A DNA stretch of 64,000 bases from Xiashengella succiniciproducens (GCF_023674465.1 NZ_CP098400.1:2632801-2696800), one strand, 5' to 3'. Positions 17,903 to 28,111 are shown, counted from the stretch's first letter. Numbers and translations: made by a program. The notes: a model not told the origin generated them from the letters alone.

Positions 17903-18148
17903 TTACTGCCTGATGCGTTGCTCTATATAATTGTACATATCTTCAAGAGTCCTGACTTTAGCCATCTCATCACGGGTTGCCTTGAAACCAAATTCCTGCT
18001 CAATAATAACTACTATATCAACAAAATCAAGACTTTCGATACCAAGATCGTCTGTAAGGAGAGCTTCGGGCACCAACTTGCTCTCTTCAACTTCAAATTC
18101 CTCAGCAAGAAAACTATTTATGATCCTTGCTATATCTTCCCTTTGCAT
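17903..18148 (-). CDS. acyl carrier protein (third, divergent)
   Basis: An 81-residue ACP with the attachment site DLGIESLDFVD; Ser39 is the predicted phosphopantetheine serine. It differs in style from the other two ACPs (GIESLD against GLDSID), so it probably serves a separate step: initiation, or donation to the LpxL-like acyltransferase next door. It lies 6 bases after the ketosynthase at 18155-19378, in the same transcript from the promoter at 19421-19451. Confidence 0.9.
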   Translation of the reverse strand: MQREDIARIINSFLAEEFEVEESKLVPEALLTDDLGIESLDFVDIVVIIEQEFGFKATRDEMAKVRTLEDMYNYIEQRIRQ

Positions 18149-18154
18149 ATATAT

Positions 18155-19378
18155 CTATTTATTGAATTTCGTAATTATCAATGTTGAGTTGGTTCCCCCA
18201 AATCCGAATGAATTGGACAACACAGTGTCCAGCTTCGTTTCCCGTGTCTCAGGTACTATATTAAGTCTGGCCAGATCCTCGTCAGGCTCATTGAAGTTGA
18301 TATTGGGTGCGATGAAGGAATTCTCCATCATCAGTATTGAATAAATAATTTCACTTGCTCCTCCCATCCACATCTCGTGACCGGTCATTGACTTTGTAGA
18401 ACTAACCGGAGTGTTGCTGTCTCCAAAAACTTCAAGTATTGCCTTGCCCTCATTCAGGTCACCCAGCGGGGTTGATGTGGCATGAGCATTGATATAATCA
18501 ATATCTGAGGGCTTCATATCAGCTGCCTTCAGTGCACGAATCAATGACTCCCTGGGGCCTTCAACACTTGGCACACTAAGGTGAGTTCCATTAGATGAAA
18601 AGCCATATCCTTTAATCTCAGCGTAGATTTTTGCACCTCTGCGTATTGCTGACTCCAGGCTTTCAACTACAAGTGTAGCTGCTCCTCCTGATGGGACCAA
18701 ACCATTACGGGTTTTATCAAAAGGTCTTGAAGCTTTGTGAGGATCATCCTCATATGTGGAAAATGCAGCAAGTCCGTCAAAGCTACCCATGGACTCCGCA
18801 TTTATCTCCTGACCACCACCACAGATTATCATATCCTGATAACCGTGGGATATAAGTAAATATGCAAGTCCTATGGCATGAGAACTACTTGCACAGGCCC
18901 CACTTATTGTAAGATTTATTCCTCTAAGCTTGAGTATTACAGACAGGTTCATGCTGATAGTCGAATTCATCGACTGGAAAATAGAACCTGAGCCTATTAG
19001 TGAAGTATCGCGCTTCTCGCGCATTATGTCAATTGCTTCGATAACAGGTATTGAAGAACTGTCATTTCCGTAAAGGATACCAGCCTCATTTTCCTTGAAA
19101 AAATCCGGATCAAGTCCTGCAATCTTAAGGGCTTCCATAGTGGCTGCATAGGCATATTCTCCCTGCTCGGGCAGACCTACCCTTTCACGACGTGACAAAT
19201 GACCCTTCAGATTGGGCCTCTCAAGAATACCGGTCAGGCATGACCTAAAACCGAATTCCTTTCTCCTCTCATCTATACCAATTCCAGACCTCCCCTCATA
19301 AAGGGATTTGGTTACAGATTCAATGTCGGTACCAATTGTTGAGTATATTCCAATTCCGGAAATTACAACTCTTTTCAC
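18155..19378 (-). CDS. beta-ketoacyl-ACP synthase (FabB/FabF-type), first gene of lower pigment block
   Basis: A 407-residue condensing enzyme with Cys162 (SGACASS), His in NAHATSTPLGD and His in SMTGHEMWMGGASE. The last motif departs from the common GHSLGAAG/GHTLGAAG, so the acyl pocket is likely specialised. It has no CLF-like neighbour, unlike two other KS genes here. It is the first gene after a well-matched Bacteroidetes promoter 43 bases upstream and is divergent from nuoA. The likely role is extension or initiation in aryl polyene synthesis, inferred from the cluster. Confidence 0.9.
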   Translation of the reverse strand: MKRVVISGIGIYSTIGTDIESVTKSLYEGRSGIGIDERRKEFGFRSCLTGILERPNLKGHLSRRERVGLPEQGEYAYAATMEALKIAGLDPDFFKENEAGILYGNDSSSIPVIEAIDIMREKRDTSLIGSGSIFQSMNSTISMNLSVILKLRGINLTISGACASSSHAIGLAYLLISHGYQDMIICGGGQEINAESMGSFDGLAAFSTYEDDPHKASRPFDKTRNGLVPSGGAATLVVESLESAIRRGAKIYAEIKGYGFSSNGTHLSVPSVEGPRESLIRALKAADMKPSDIDYINAHATSTPLGDLNEGKAILEVFGDSNTPVSSTKSMTGHEMWMGGASEIIYSILMMENSFIAPNINFNEPDEDLARLNIVPETRETKLDTVLSNSFGFGGTNSTLIITKFNK

Positions 19379-19420
19379 TCGAATAGTTTTGGGTTAACAA
19401 AAACCAGTTGGAAATAGCGA

Positions 19421-19451
19421 CAAAACTACAAATAAAATCAAATAATGCAAA
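19421..19451 (-). promoter_or_regulatory. Bacteroidetes-type promoter for the lower pigment operon
   Basis: On the minus strand TTTG (19451-19448) is followed after exactly 19 bases by TAGTTTTG (19428-19421), an exact match to the TAnnTTTG -7 element with a standard -33 element and spacing. The ATG of the ketosynthase at 19378 is about 35 bases below the expected start site. No terminator is evident between this point and base 1, so one long pigment transcript is likely. Confidence 0.7.
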
Positions 19452-19572
19452 CGAAGCGTAATATTTAGAAACTGAAAATCATACGGCTCAAATTGCATAC
19501 AATTTCATCAATGACTCCTTGCCGGTTTTCATCAAAAATTCTAATTAGCGAAAAATGTTTAACAAAATCTTG

Positions 19573-19603
19573 TTGGAAAGGACATTTTTTAAATATTATT
19601 TTG
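19573..19603 (+). promoter_or_regulatory. candidate promoter for the nuo operon
   Basis: TTG at 19573-19575, a 20-base spacer, then TTATTTTG at 19596-19603, one mismatch from TAnnTTTG. It lies 22 bases before the nuoA ATG. The match is weaker than the divergent promoter on the other strand. The 247-base gap between the two starts otherwise shows nothing recognisable apart from AT-rich sequence. Confidence 0.4.
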
Positions 19604-19625
19604 TTGTCAAACTCATTGTGGTATT

Positions 19626-19976
19626 ATGGTACTGGAATCAATAATTCTATTTTTCCTTGTCGGTATTGTTTTGGTTGGAGTTGGTGTCAGTCTCGCCCAA
19701 CTACTGTCTCCCAAATCAGAAAACAAATCAAAATTCGAGGCATATGAATGTGGTATTCCTGTAAAGGGTGGCTCATGGATGCAGTTTAACGTTGGTTATT
19801 ACATGTATGCCCTGATCTATTTGATTTTCGATGTAGAGATTATATTCCTTTTCCCTTGGGGAGTCGTAATGCGTCACATCGGACCTACAGCCTTTGTTGA
19901 AGTATCAATATTCTTTCTGGTTTTGGGATTGGGTTTAGCTTATGCATGGAAGAAAGGAGCTCTTAAATGGCAATAG
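19626..19976 (+). CDS. nuoA: NADH-quinone oxidoreductase subunit A
   Basis: A 116-residue membrane subunit with three helices. [15 protein letters not shown] and [18 protein letters not shown] are the conserved loop and helix of NuoA/ND3. It is the first gene of an eleven-gene Complex I operon and overlaps nuoB by 10 bases. It belongs to the membrane arm near the quinone site. The start ATG at 19626 follows the candidate promoter. Confidence 0.96.
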   Translation: MVLESIILFFLVGIVLVGVGVSLAQLLSPKSENKSKFEAYECGIPVKGGSWMQFNVGYYMYALIYLIFDVEIIFLFPWGVVMRHIGPTAFVEVSIFFLVLGLGLAYAWKKGALKWQ

Positions 19977-20527
19977 ATATAAAATCAATGAAAGAGGAAG
20001 ACTTCAATGATAATGACACATTGGAGCTCTTTGAAAAATCAGGTGGTAATATATTAATGACCACACTAGATGAAGTTATTAATTGGGGACGGAGCAATTC
20101 ACTCTGGCCATTAACCTTTGCTACAAGTTGTTGTGGTATTGAAATGATGGCAGCTGGTGGTTCTCGTTTTGACTTTGCCCGTTTCGGAATAGAGGTGTAC
20201 CGCCCCTCTCCCCGTCAGGCTGACCTGATTGTTGTTGCTGGTACCATAGTACACAAAATGGCACCTGTGTTAAAGCGACTCTACGATCAGATGGCCGATC
20301 CCAAGTGGGTAATAGCAATGGGTTCGTGTGCCATCTCAGGCGGACCGTTTTACTGTAACTCATATTCCGTAGTACGTGGTGTAGATCACATTATTCCTGT
20401 TGATGTTTATGTACCGGGCTGCCCTCCACGTCCGGAAGCTTTGCTTTATGGAGTAATGCAGTTGCAGCGTAAAATTAAGGCTGAAGGTAAGGATACACGT
20501 ACAAAGACCCGCCGTGACTTCATTTAA
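19967..20527 (+). CDS. nuoB: NADH-quinone oxidoreductase subunit B
   Basis: A 186-residue peripheral-arm subunit that holds iron-sulfur cluster N2. The ligands are visible: the Cys pair in TSCCGIEMM, Cys in [10 protein letters not shown] and Cys in [12 protein letters not shown]2 is the last cluster before quinone. The N-terminus carries a short acidic extension ([19 protein letters not shown]) before the conserved core. It overlaps nuoA by 10 bases and is followed by nuoC after 28 bases. Confidence 0.96.
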   Translation: MAIDIKSMKEEDFNDNDTLELFEKSGGNILMTTLDEVINWGRSNSLWPLTFATSCCGIEMMAAGGSRFDFARFGIEVYRPSPRQADLIVVAGTIVHKMAPVLKRLYDQMADPKWVIAMGSCAISGGPFYCNSYSVVRGVDHIIPVDVYVPGCPPRPEALLYGVMQLQRKIKAEGKDTRTKTRRDFI

Positions 20528-20555
20528 CAGTTCAAATTATAACTTCTGAGTATCA

Positions 20556-21014
20556 ATGGACAATCAAGCTCTTCAGACTCTGTTAAGTGAAATACTTCCA
20601 GACACAGAGATAATACAAGGGGGACAGTTTGTAGAAATAAATCTGGATCCCACCCACTTACACGAAGTTTTAACTATCCTGAAAAACAACGATCAATGCA
20701 GTTTCAATTTCCTGTTTTGTGAGACTGGTATTGACCTGAATGGAAAATTAGGCGTCGTGTACCATTTACGTTCTATAGAATTAGGTCACAGCTGTGTATG
20801 CAGGGTTTTTACTGAAAGCAGGGAAAACCCTGTATTGGATTCTGTGGCTGACTTGTGGTCAGCCGCTCTTTTTTATGAACGTGAGATATTTGATTTATTC
20901 GGGATTAAATTTAACAACCACCCGGACCTCAGGCGTCTTTTCCTTGAAGACGACTTTGTTGGTCATCCGTTACGTAAAGACTTTGAAGATCCTATCAATA
21001 TCATTCGCAAATAG
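20556..21014 (+). CDS. nuoC: NADH-quinone oxidoreductase subunit C
   Basis: A 152-residue 30-kDa-type subunit. ERELFDLFGIKF-like sequence (EREIFDLFGIKFNNHPDLRR) and DDFVGHPLRKDF are the family signatures. Here nuoC is separate from nuoD, whereas many bacteria fuse them. It docks with NuoD at the quinone module. It lies 6 bases before nuoD. Confidence 0.95.
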   Translation: MDNQALQTLLSEILPDTEIIQGGQFVEINLDPTHLHEVLTILKNNDQCSFNFLFCETGIDLNGKLGVVYHLRSIELGHSCVCRVFTESRENPVLDSVADLWSAALFYEREIFDLFGIKFNNHPDLRRLFLEDDFVGHPLRKDFEDPINIIRK

Positions 21015-21020
21015 AAGATT

Positions 21021-22154
21021 ATGCCATCAAACATTTCCGAGCCTCATCAAGTAATTATTGGAGAAGACGAGAAATATGTTGTCAACATGGGGCCGCAGCA
21101 CCCTAGTACACACGGGGTTCTCAGGTTTGAGCTTACTATCAAAGGTGAGACAATCGTTAATCTTGTTCCTCATTGTGGATACATCCACCGTGGTATTGAA
21201 AAGATGTGTGAATCCAATACCTATCAACAGATCATCCACCTAACCGACAGGCTTGACTATATGTCGGCTCACCAAAATAATGAAGCAGTGAGCTTGTGTG
21301 TAGAAAAGGCCTTGGGAGTTGAAGTTCCCGAACGCGCCAAGGTGGTACGCACCATACTTTCAGAGCTTTCAAGACTTTCATCCCACCTTCTGTGGTGGGC
21401 TGCATTCGGGATGGATCTGGGTGCGCTTACATCATTCTTCTATGCAATGCGTGATCGTGAAGAGATCCTCGACATTTTTGAAGAGAACACAGGTGGAAGA
21501 TTAATACAGAGCTATATCTGTCCTGGTGGTCTGATGTATGATATACAACCCAACTTTGCCCAGCGGGTAAAGGATCTGCTAGCTTATCTGCGCAAGAAAC
21601 TTCCTGAATACGATAGGCTGCTCACAGGCAACGTCATTTTCCTAAATCGCACCCAGGGTATTGGACGCATGTCGAAGGAGATGGCTATTGATTATGCAGT
21701 TACAGGTCCTGCAGGACGCGGTTCTGGCTTTTCATGTGATGTCCGCAGGTATGAACCATATAGTGCCTATGACAGAGTAGAGTTTAAGGAAATACTCTAT
21801 ACCGAAGGTGACACCTTTGCCCGCTACAAGGTACGAATGGACGAGATGTGGGAATCAATGAAGATTATAGACCAATTGATAGACCAGATACCTGATGGTC
21901 CCCACACTGCCAAGATGAAGCCGGTAATAAAACTTCCTGCCGGTGAGTATTACCAAAGAGTGGAGACAGCCAAAGGAGAACTTGGCATTTATATAATCAG
22001 TGATGGTGAGAAAAACCCCTTAAGATTTAGGCTGCGTACCCCATGTTTCAGCAATCTCTTTGTAATAGACAAGCTGGCAGTTGGGACGAAGATAGCAGAC
22101 CTAATAGCAATCTTCGGCTCACTTGACCTGGTAATCCCTGATATTGACAGATAG
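21021..22154 (+). CDS. nuoD: NADH-quinone oxidoreductase subunit D
   Basis: A 377-residue 49-kDa subunit related to the NiFe-hydrogenase large subunit. NMGPQHPSTHGVLR near residue 20 forms the quinone-site loop (the HPSTHG histidines), followed by GYIHRGIEK, LDYMSAHQNNEA and the C-terminal LDLVIPDIDR. Length and motifs are complete. It forms the quinone-binding cavity with NuoB. Confidence 0.96.
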   Translation: MPSNISEPHQVIIGEDEKYVVNMGPQHPSTHGVLRFELTIKGETIVNLVPHCGYIHRGIEKMCESNTYQQIIHLTDRLDYMSAHQNNEAVSLCVEKALGVEVPERAKVVRTILSELSRLSSHLLWWAAFGMDLGALTSFFYAMRDREEILDIFEENTGGRLIQSYICPGGLMYDIQPNFAQRVKDLLAYLRKKLPEYDRLLTGNVIFLNRTQGIGRMSKEMAIDYAVTGPAGRGSGFSCDVRRYEPYSAYDRVEFKEILYTEGDTFARYKVRMDEMWESMKIIDQLIDQIPDGPHTAKMKPVIKLPAGEYYQRVETAKGELGIYIISDGEKNPLRFRLRTPCFSNLFVIDKLAVGTKIADLIAIFGSLDLVIPDIDR

Positions 22155-22177
22155 TTGAACAAATACATTGAACTGCA

Positions 22178-23266
22178 ATGTCCTTTAATATTTACGATTT
22201 TACATCCTTCACGCAGTCAATTCACGATGGCCTTTCGTCAGTCATGGCTCCGGGCTGGGTTACATTCACAGAGTTGGTGATTGTTGGAATAGTGTTTCTT
22301 GCGTTTTATGCCTTAACCGGTTTGGCTCTTGTCTATATCGAACGTAAGGTATGCGCCTTTATACAAAACCGTGTAGGTCCAAACAGGGTTGGACCCTATG
22401 GGCTTTTCCAAACCGTTGCAGATGCCACTAAGCTTCTTCTCAAAGAGCTTTTGATGGTTCACAAGGCAGATAAGTTTTTGTTTAACCTTGCGCCCTATAT
22501 TGTTATAGTAGCTTCATTTATGGCCCTGGGTGCCTTGCCTTTTGCCAAAGGGCTACATGCAATAGACCTGAACATTGGTGTCTTGTACATTTTGGCAGTA
22601 ACCTCTCTTAGTGTATTAGGCATCTTGATAGCCGGATGGTCTAGCAACAGTAAGTATTCGTTGATAGGTGCAATGCGAAGCGGAGCCCAGGTAGTAAGTT
22701 ATGAATTGTCAGTTGGTATGGCCCTGCTTACTGTAGTATTGTTTACTGGCAGCATGCAACTGTCTGTAATTGTAGAGAGCCAGGCCGACGGATGGTGGAT
22801 TTTCAAAGGACATATTCCTGCATTTATTGCATTTATTATCTATATAGTAGCTTCTACAGCTGAGATCAACCGTGGTCCTTTCGACATAGCAGAGGCAGAA
22901 TCTGAACTTGCAGCAGGGTTTCACACCGAGTATTCAGGTATGAAATTCGCTTTTTTCTTCCTTGCTGAATATGTGAATATGTTTTTTGTGGCAGGTCTTG
23001 CTGCCACAGTCTTCCTTGGCGGTTGGATGCCTCTGCATATTGGTGGATTTGAAGCCTTTAACCGTGTTATGGATTTTATTCCACCAATTATCTGGTTCTT
23101 CGGAAAAACATTTGCCCTGATCTATATTATCATGCTGTTCAAATGGACCTTCCCCCGCATCCGAATCGACCAGTTGCTTACCTTGGAATGGAAATATCTA
23201 TTGCCTATCAATCTGTTCAACATATTGATAGTAGCCTTAATAGTGATGATGGGATGGCACTTTTAA
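22178..23266 (+). CDS. nuoH: NADH-quinone oxidoreductase subunit H
   Basis: A 362-residue membrane subunit with about eight helices. [21 protein letters not shown] and [29 protein letters not shown] are the invariant NuoH/ND1 segments, with the acidic residues of the proton E-channel. It links the quinone site to the antiporter-like subunits. It is followed by nuoI after 21 bases. Confidence 0.96.
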   Translation: MSFNIYDFTSFTQSIHDGLSSVMAPGWVTFTELVIVGIVFLAFYALTGLALVYIERKVCAFIQNRVGPNRVGPYGLFQTVADATKLLLKELLMVHKADKFLFNLAPYIVIVASFMALGALPFAKGLHAIDLNIGVLYILAVTSLSVLGILIAGWSSNSKYSLIGAMRSGAQVVSYELSVGMALLTVVLFTGSMQLSVIVESQADGWWIFKGHIPAFIAFIIYIVASTAEINRGPFDIAEAESELAAGFHTEYSGMKFAFFFLAEYVNMFFVAGLAATVFLGGWMPLHIGGFEAFNRVMDFIPPIIWFFGKTFALIYIIMLFKWTFPRIRIDQLLTLEWKYLLPINLFNILIVALIVMMGWHF

Positions 23267-23287
23267 TGATTTGAAATTATATAGTAT

Positions 23288-23773
23288 ATGAACGGCTTTA
23301 CTAAATACTTTTCCGACCTGTTCAAAGGTGTAAGCTCTCTATTAAAGGGTATGCGCCTGACTTCGGGATACTTTTTAAGTCCTGGAGAGATTGTAACGGA
23401 ACAATACCCTGAAAACAGGGCTACACTAAAACTACCCAAACGTGCCAAAGGTGAAGTTATCATGCCTCATGATGATGAGAACCATCATCGCTGCACCGGC
23501 TGCGGGATTTGTGAAAACAGTTGTCCTAATGGTTCCATCCAGGTTATTACACGCAAAGAGGTAAACGAAGAAGGTAAAGCAATAAGGGTTATAGATAAAC
23601 ATATTTACCACCTTTCAATGTGTACCTTTTGTGGATTGTGTGTTAAGGACTGCCCTTCAAATGCATTGGCTTTTAGCAACAATTTTGAGCTTGCAGTTTT
23701 TGACCGCAACAAACTAACAAAAGTTCTTAATCGCCCAGGCTCTTCACTAAAAAAAGAAAATAAAGCATCATGA
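23288..23773 (+). CDS. nuoI: NADH-quinone oxidoreductase subunit I (2x[4Fe-4S] ferredoxin-like)
   Basis: A 161-residue peripheral subunit carrying two tetranuclear cluster motifs: CTGCGICENSCP and CTFCGLCVKDCP, eight cysteines in all, holding N6a and N6b. They pass electrons to NuoB. With NuoE/F/G not encoded here, NuoI would be the entry point for electrons from a donor such as ferredoxin or a separate diaphorase module. The stop overlaps the nuoJ start (ATGA). Confidence 0.95.
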   Translation: MNGFTKYFSDLFKGVSSLLKGMRLTSGYFLSPGEIVTEQYPENRATLKLPKRAKGEVIMPHDDENHHRCTGCGICENSCPNGSIQVITRKEVNEEGKAIRVIDKHIYHLSMCTFCGLCVKDCPSNALAFSNNFELAVFDRNKLTKVLNRPGSSLKKENKAS

Positions 23774-24297
23774 ACTTGCACGAAATAGTATTTATCATAT
23801 GCTCGGCTGTTATTCTGGTGTTTGCATTAATGACAGTTCTAAGCAGGAGAATTCTGCGATCAGCCACCTATCTGCTATTTGTTCTATTAGCTACAGCAGG
23901 AGCCTATGCATGGCTTGAATATCAATTTATGGCTGCCATTCAGATAGCTCTCTATGCCGGAGGTATTATGGTTATAATAATTTTCTCTATACTGCTTACA
24001 CACCACATCCACCATAAATCCAAATCATTCCCATTATCCAAGATATTAACCGGATTCGGACTTGCATTGCTGACAGCTGGGACAAGCATTTATGTGATAC
24101 TGGGGCATGACTTTAAGTATAAGGAAGCTGAGAAGATGGAAGTGGATATAGAGACAATAGGCAATCACCTGATTAGCACCGGAAGAGATGGCTACTCCCT
24201 CCCCTTCGAGGTAATTAGTCTTTTATTACTGGCTGTGCTTATTGGAGCTATAATCATAGCTAAAAAGGATAAACCACTAAATGAACAAGAAAACTAA
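23770..24297 (+). CDS. nuoJ: NADH-quinone oxidoreductase subunit J
   Basis: A 175-residue membrane protein with five predicted helices. The third-helix segment EYQFMAAIQIALYAGGIMVIIIFSI is the hallmark of NuoJ/ND6. It starts inside the nuoI stop (4-base overlap), indicating coupled translation, and is followed by nuoK after 6 bases. Confidence 0.95.
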   Translation: MNLHEIVFIICSAVILVFALMTVLSRRILRSATYLLFVLLATAGAYAWLEYQFMAAIQIALYAGGIMVIIIFSILLTHHIHHKSKSFPLSKILTGFGLALLTAGTSIYVILGHDFKYKEAEKMEVDIETIGNHLISTGRDGYSLPFEVISLLLLAVLIGAIIIAKKDKPLNEQEN

Positions 24298-24303
24298 AGT
24301 ATC

Positions 24304-24621
24304 ATGTTACATACTATACCACTTCATTATTGGTTGATATTAGGAACACTGATGTTTTTTATTGGTGTGGCCGGATTTATTATCCGTCGGAATCTAATCA
24401 CCATCCTTATGTCTATCGAGTTAATGCTGAATGCAGTAAACATCAACTTCCTTGCAATTAACCGCTATCTGTACCCAGATCAGTTACACGGACATTTCTT
24501 TGCAATCTTCGTAGTTGCCATAGCTGCTGCGGAGGCATCATTGGTGATAGCTCTTGTCATTCATATTTACAGGAAGTTTCGCACTATCGATGTAGACCAG
24601 GTGGCAGATATGAGATTCTAG
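24304..24621 (+). CDS. nuoK: NADH-quinone oxidoreductase subunit K
   Basis: A 105-residue three-helix subunit homologous to ND4L and MrpC. GVAGFIIRRNLITILMSIELMLNAVNINF and AAAEASLVIALVIHIYR contain the two conserved membrane glutamates of the proton path. Standard length. nuoL follows after 26 bases. Confidence 0.96.
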   Translation: MLHTIPLHYWLILGTLMFFIGVAGFIIRRNLITILMSIELMLNAVNINFLAINRYLYPDQLHGHFFAIFVVAIAAAEASLVIALVIHIYRKFRTIDVDQVADMRF

Positions 24622-24647
24622 TAAAGAACTGATAAAATATTGATACC

Positions 24648-26567
24648 ATGCAATCGTACGATTATACATTGTGGATACCGGTTATTCCCTTAGCGATATT
24701 TTTATTCCTTGGAATATTGGGGCACAAGCTAAAACCTAGTCTGGCCGGTATTCTCGGTACAGCAGGTCTGGGTATTGTAACCCTGCTTTCGTATTTAACC
24801 GCCATTCATTATTTCTGGGGTGGGGAAAGTGCTGAGACCATGCAGACTTTAATCCCTTACAACTTCACATGGCTGGCCTTTAGTGAGACGCTTGTAATCA
24901 GCATGGGCATACTGCTTGATCCCATATCTGCAATGATGCTGGTAGTAATCAGCACGGTTTCGCTCATGGTTCACATCTATAGTCTGGGTTACATGAAAGG
25001 CGAGCCTGGTTTCCAACGCTTCTATGCCTTTCTTTCATTGTTCACTTTCTCAATGCTGGGACTTGTGTTGGCAACCAATATATTCCAGATGTACATTTTC
25101 TGGGAACTTGTTGGTTTGTCCTCATTCCTGCTTATCGGCTTTTACTACCAGAAGCCGTCAGCAGTAGCTGCGGCCAAAAAAGCCTTTATTGTAACAAGGT
25201 TTGCCGATTTTGGATTCTTAATCGGGATCCTGATTATTTCATACTATACGGGAACTTTCGATTTTGGAATTCTAACAAATCCTGAAACATCACCAATTGC
25301 ATCTATCACTGGCATATCCTTTATGGGGATATCTGTTGTATCCTGGGCTATGTTTCTGATATTTATCGGTGGTGCCGGAAAATCGGCTATGATGCCATTC
25401 CACATCTGGCTACCCGATGCAATGGAAGGTCCCACTCCTGTATCTGCCTTAATCCATGCTGCAACAATGGTTGTTGCCGGTGTCTATCTGGTAGCCCGCT
25501 TGTTTGTTGTGTACCACCTCTTTGCAGTAGATGTCCAGACACTTATAGCCTGGATAGGAGGAATCACTTCCTTGGTAGCTGCAATTATTGCAATTACTCA
25601 AATAGATATAAAACGGGTACTGGCCTTTTCCACCTTGTCACAGATAGGATATATGATGATGTCATTGGGTGTTTCCGGTTACGCGGGCGAAGAGGGTGTA
25701 GGCTATATGGCATCTATGTTTCACCTCTTTACCCACGCCATGTTCAAAGCCCTGTTGTTTCTGGGTGCTGGTTCCGTAATACATGCAGTACATAGCAACA
25801 ATATGACAGATATGGGTGGTCTGCGTAAGTTTATGCCAATTACCCGCATCACATTCCTTATAGCCTGTCTCACAATTGCCGGTATGCCTTTCCTATCAGG
25901 CTTCTACAGCAAGGATGAAATACTTGCTGCTACATTCGAACACAATATGCCTTTGTTTGTGATTGGATTCTTTGTAGCAGGTCTTACGGCATTCTATATG
26001 TTCCGTCTGTACTTCAACATCTTCTGGGGAGAAGACAGGGAATATCATCACACTCCACATGAATCGCCATTGATAATGACTATTCCATTGATGATCCTGG
26101 CCTTTGCTTCTATTTCCTCAGGTTATTTGCCATTCGGCAAATTCATTACTGCCGATAAGCTACCCTTGTCATTGCATATCAACCCCTATATTGCTGGTTC
26201 ATCAGTCTTTATAGGACTGGTGGGCATAGCCCTGGCATGGGTCTTATACAAGCATAAGAGCGACCTGCCCGATCGTTTGGCTGCAAGGGCAGGACGTTTT
26301 TATACTGCGGCTTTAAACAAGTTTTACTTTGATGAATTGTATCTGTTTGTAACCAAAAAGATTCTGTTCAACCTGGTATCACGTCCCATTGCATGGTTTG
26401 ACCGCAATGTGATTGATGCTTCAATGGATGGTCTAGCGTGGATAACCAACTATGCATCTGACCGCATCAAGGGGATTCAGTCCGGACAACTTCAGATGTA
26501 TGCAGCCAGCTTTATTGGCGGAGCAATAGGCTTATTATTGATTGTATTGTATTTGTTAGCGGAATAA
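24648..26567 (+). CDS. nuoL: NADH-quinone oxidoreductase subunit L
   Basis: A 639-residue antiporter-like subunit (ND5/MrpA type) with about 16 helices and the long lateral helix at the C-terminus. Proton-channel signatures include FWELVGLSSFLLIGFYYQ, MPFHIWLPDAMEGPTPVSALIHAATMV and FHLFTHAMFKALLFLGAGSVIH. It is one of three pumping subunits; nuoM begins after 3 bases. Confidence 0.96.
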   Translation: MQSYDYTLWIPVIPLAIFLFLGILGHKLKPSLAGILGTAGLGIVTLLSYLTAIHYFWGGESAETMQTLIPYNFTWLAFSETLVISMGILLDPISAMMLVVISTVSLMVHIYSLGYMKGEPGFQRFYAFLSLFTFSMLGLVLATNIFQMYIFWELVGLSSFLLIGFYYQKPSAVAAAKKAFIVTRFADFGFLIGILIISYYTGTFDFGILTNPETSPIASITGISFMGISVVSWAMFLIFIGGAGKSAMMPFHIWLPDAMEGPTPVSALIHAATMVVAGVYLVARLFVVYHLFAVDVQTLIAWIGGITSLVAAIIAITQIDIKRVLAFSTLSQIGYMMMSLGVSGYAGEEGVGYMASMFHLFTHAMFKALLFLGAGSVIHAVHSNNMTDMGGLRKFMPITRITFLIACLTIAGMPFLSGFYSKDEILAATFEHNMPLFVIGFFVAGLTAFYMFRLYFNIFWGEDREYHHTPHESPLIMTIPLMILAFASISSGYLPFGKFITADKLPLSLHINPYIAGSSVFIGLVGIALAWVLYKHKSDLPDRLAARAGRFYTAALNKFYFDELYLFVTKKILFNLVSRPIAWFDRNVIDASMDGLAWITNYASDRIKGIQSGQLQMYAASFIGGAIGLLLIVLYLLAE

Positions 26568-26570
26568 AAA

Positions 26571-28064
26571 ATGAACATACTTCATCTTTTAATTATCATT
26601 CCACTACTCACTACCGTGAGTGTCCTCTGTGTAAAAAGCATGAAGGCGGTACGCTGGGCTACCGCCGTGGGAATGTTTTTTCAATTATTGACAGCTATTA
26701 CCGTATTACTGGTATATATGGGCATTCGCCAATCGGGTGACACATCCGAAATGGTACTTATGGACACCTATAATTGGTATCCATCCCTCAATATAACCTA
26801 TGCTATAGGTGTTGATGGTATTTCCTGCGCCATGATACTGCTTACTGCAATTGTTATGTTTGCGGGGGTCTTTGCCTCATGGGAGATTGAATATCTGCAA
26901 AAGGAGTTTTTTGTTTCCTTAATTATATTGGCAACTGGTGTCTTTGGCTTTTTCATTTCATTGGACATATTCACAATGTTTCTCTACTACGAGTTAGCCG
27001 TGATTCCGATGTATATCCTGATTGGCATTTGGGGAACAGGTCGTAAGGAGTATTCAGCAATGAAGCTGACCTTGATGCTTATGGGAGGTTCTGCATTCAT
27101 AATTGTCGCACTATTTGGTATCTACCACTCTTCCGGAGCTCCTGAACCTACATTTAACCTGCTTGAGCTGGGCAAGTATCCAATGTCTGAAGCTGCGCAG
27201 CGCTTCTTCTTCCCCTTTGCCTTTTTAGGCTTTGGCGTACTAGGTGCTCTTTTCCCTTTCCACACATGGTCACCCGATGGTCACGCATCAGCACCTACCG
27301 CTGTTTCCATGTTACATGCCGGGGTATTGATGAAGCTGGGAGGCTATGGTATATTCCGTGTGGCGATGTACCTGATGCCTCAGGCAGCACAGGAACAGGC
27401 CTGGATTTTCATAGTACTTACTAGTATCAGTGTTGTATATGGAGCCTTTGGAGCAATATGGCAGAAAGACCTGAAATATATTAATGCATATTCATCAGTG
27501 AGCCACTGTGGTCTGGTGATATTCGGACTGTTGATGTTGAATCAGACAGCAATGGATGGGGCTATCTTACAGATGATATCGCATGGATTGATGACAGCAC
27601 TTTTCTTTGCACTTATTGGTATGATATACTCTCGTACTCATACCCGTCAGGTATTCGAGATGGGTGGCCTGATGAAGGTAATACCCTTCCTTGCGGTTGT
27701 ATATATGATTGCAGGCTTTGCTTCACTGGGACTTCCAGGTTTAAGTGGTTTTGCTGCAGAAATGACAATCTTTGTTGGTGCATTTCAGCATGTGGATCTC
27801 TTCCATCGTATTGCTACAATTTTTGCAATCTCAGCTATTGTGGTAACTGCAGTGTACATTCTACGTGTGGTTGGCACATTGCTTCTGGGACCAGTCAAAA
27901 ATGAGGCTTTCATGCAGCTAAAGGATGCCAGATGGTATGAACGTCTTAGCACCTTGCTTCTGTTAGTTTCTGTTGCCGGTGTAGGTATCTACCCTCAGTG
28001 GCTGTACCAGCTGATATTTGACAGTCTGGCTCCAATAGCCCAAAAACTTGCTGCAGCATTATAA
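26571..28064 (+). CDS. nuoM: NADH-quinone oxidoreductase subunit M
   Basis: A 497-residue antiporter-like subunit (ND4). YYELAVIPMYILIGIWG, FPFHTWSPDGHASAPTAVSMLHAGVLMKLGGYG and SSVSHCGLVIFGL are the family's conserved proton-channel segments. It follows nuoL by 3 bases and precedes nuoN by 47 bases. Confidence 0.96.
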   Translation: MNILHLLIIIPLLTTVSVLCVKSMKAVRWATAVGMFFQLLTAITVLLVYMGIRQSGDTSEMVLMDTYNWYPSLNITYAIGVDGISCAMILLTAIVMFAGVFASWEIEYLQKEFFVSLIILATGVFGFFISLDIFTMFLYYELAVIPMYILIGIWGTGRKEYSAMKLTLMLMGGSAFIIVALFGIYHSSGAPEPTFNLLELGKYPMSEAAQRFFFPFAFLGFGVLGALFPFHTWSPDGHASAPTAVSMLHAGVLMKLGGYGIFRVAMYLMPQAAQEQAWIFIVLTSISVVYGAFGAIWQKDLKYINAYSSVSHCGLVIFGLLMLNQTAMDGAILQMISHGLMTALFFALIGMIYSRTHTRQVFEMGGLMKVIPFLAVVYMIAGFASLGLPGLSGFAAEMTIFVGAFQHVDLFHRIATIFAISAIVVTAVYILRVVGTLLLGPVKNEAFMQLKDARWYERLSTLLLLVSVAGVGIYPQWLYQLIFDSLAPIAQKLAAAL

Positions 28065-28111
28065 CACTTTGTCGATTAACTGAATATAAGGACATTTAAG
28101 ATATAAGCACG

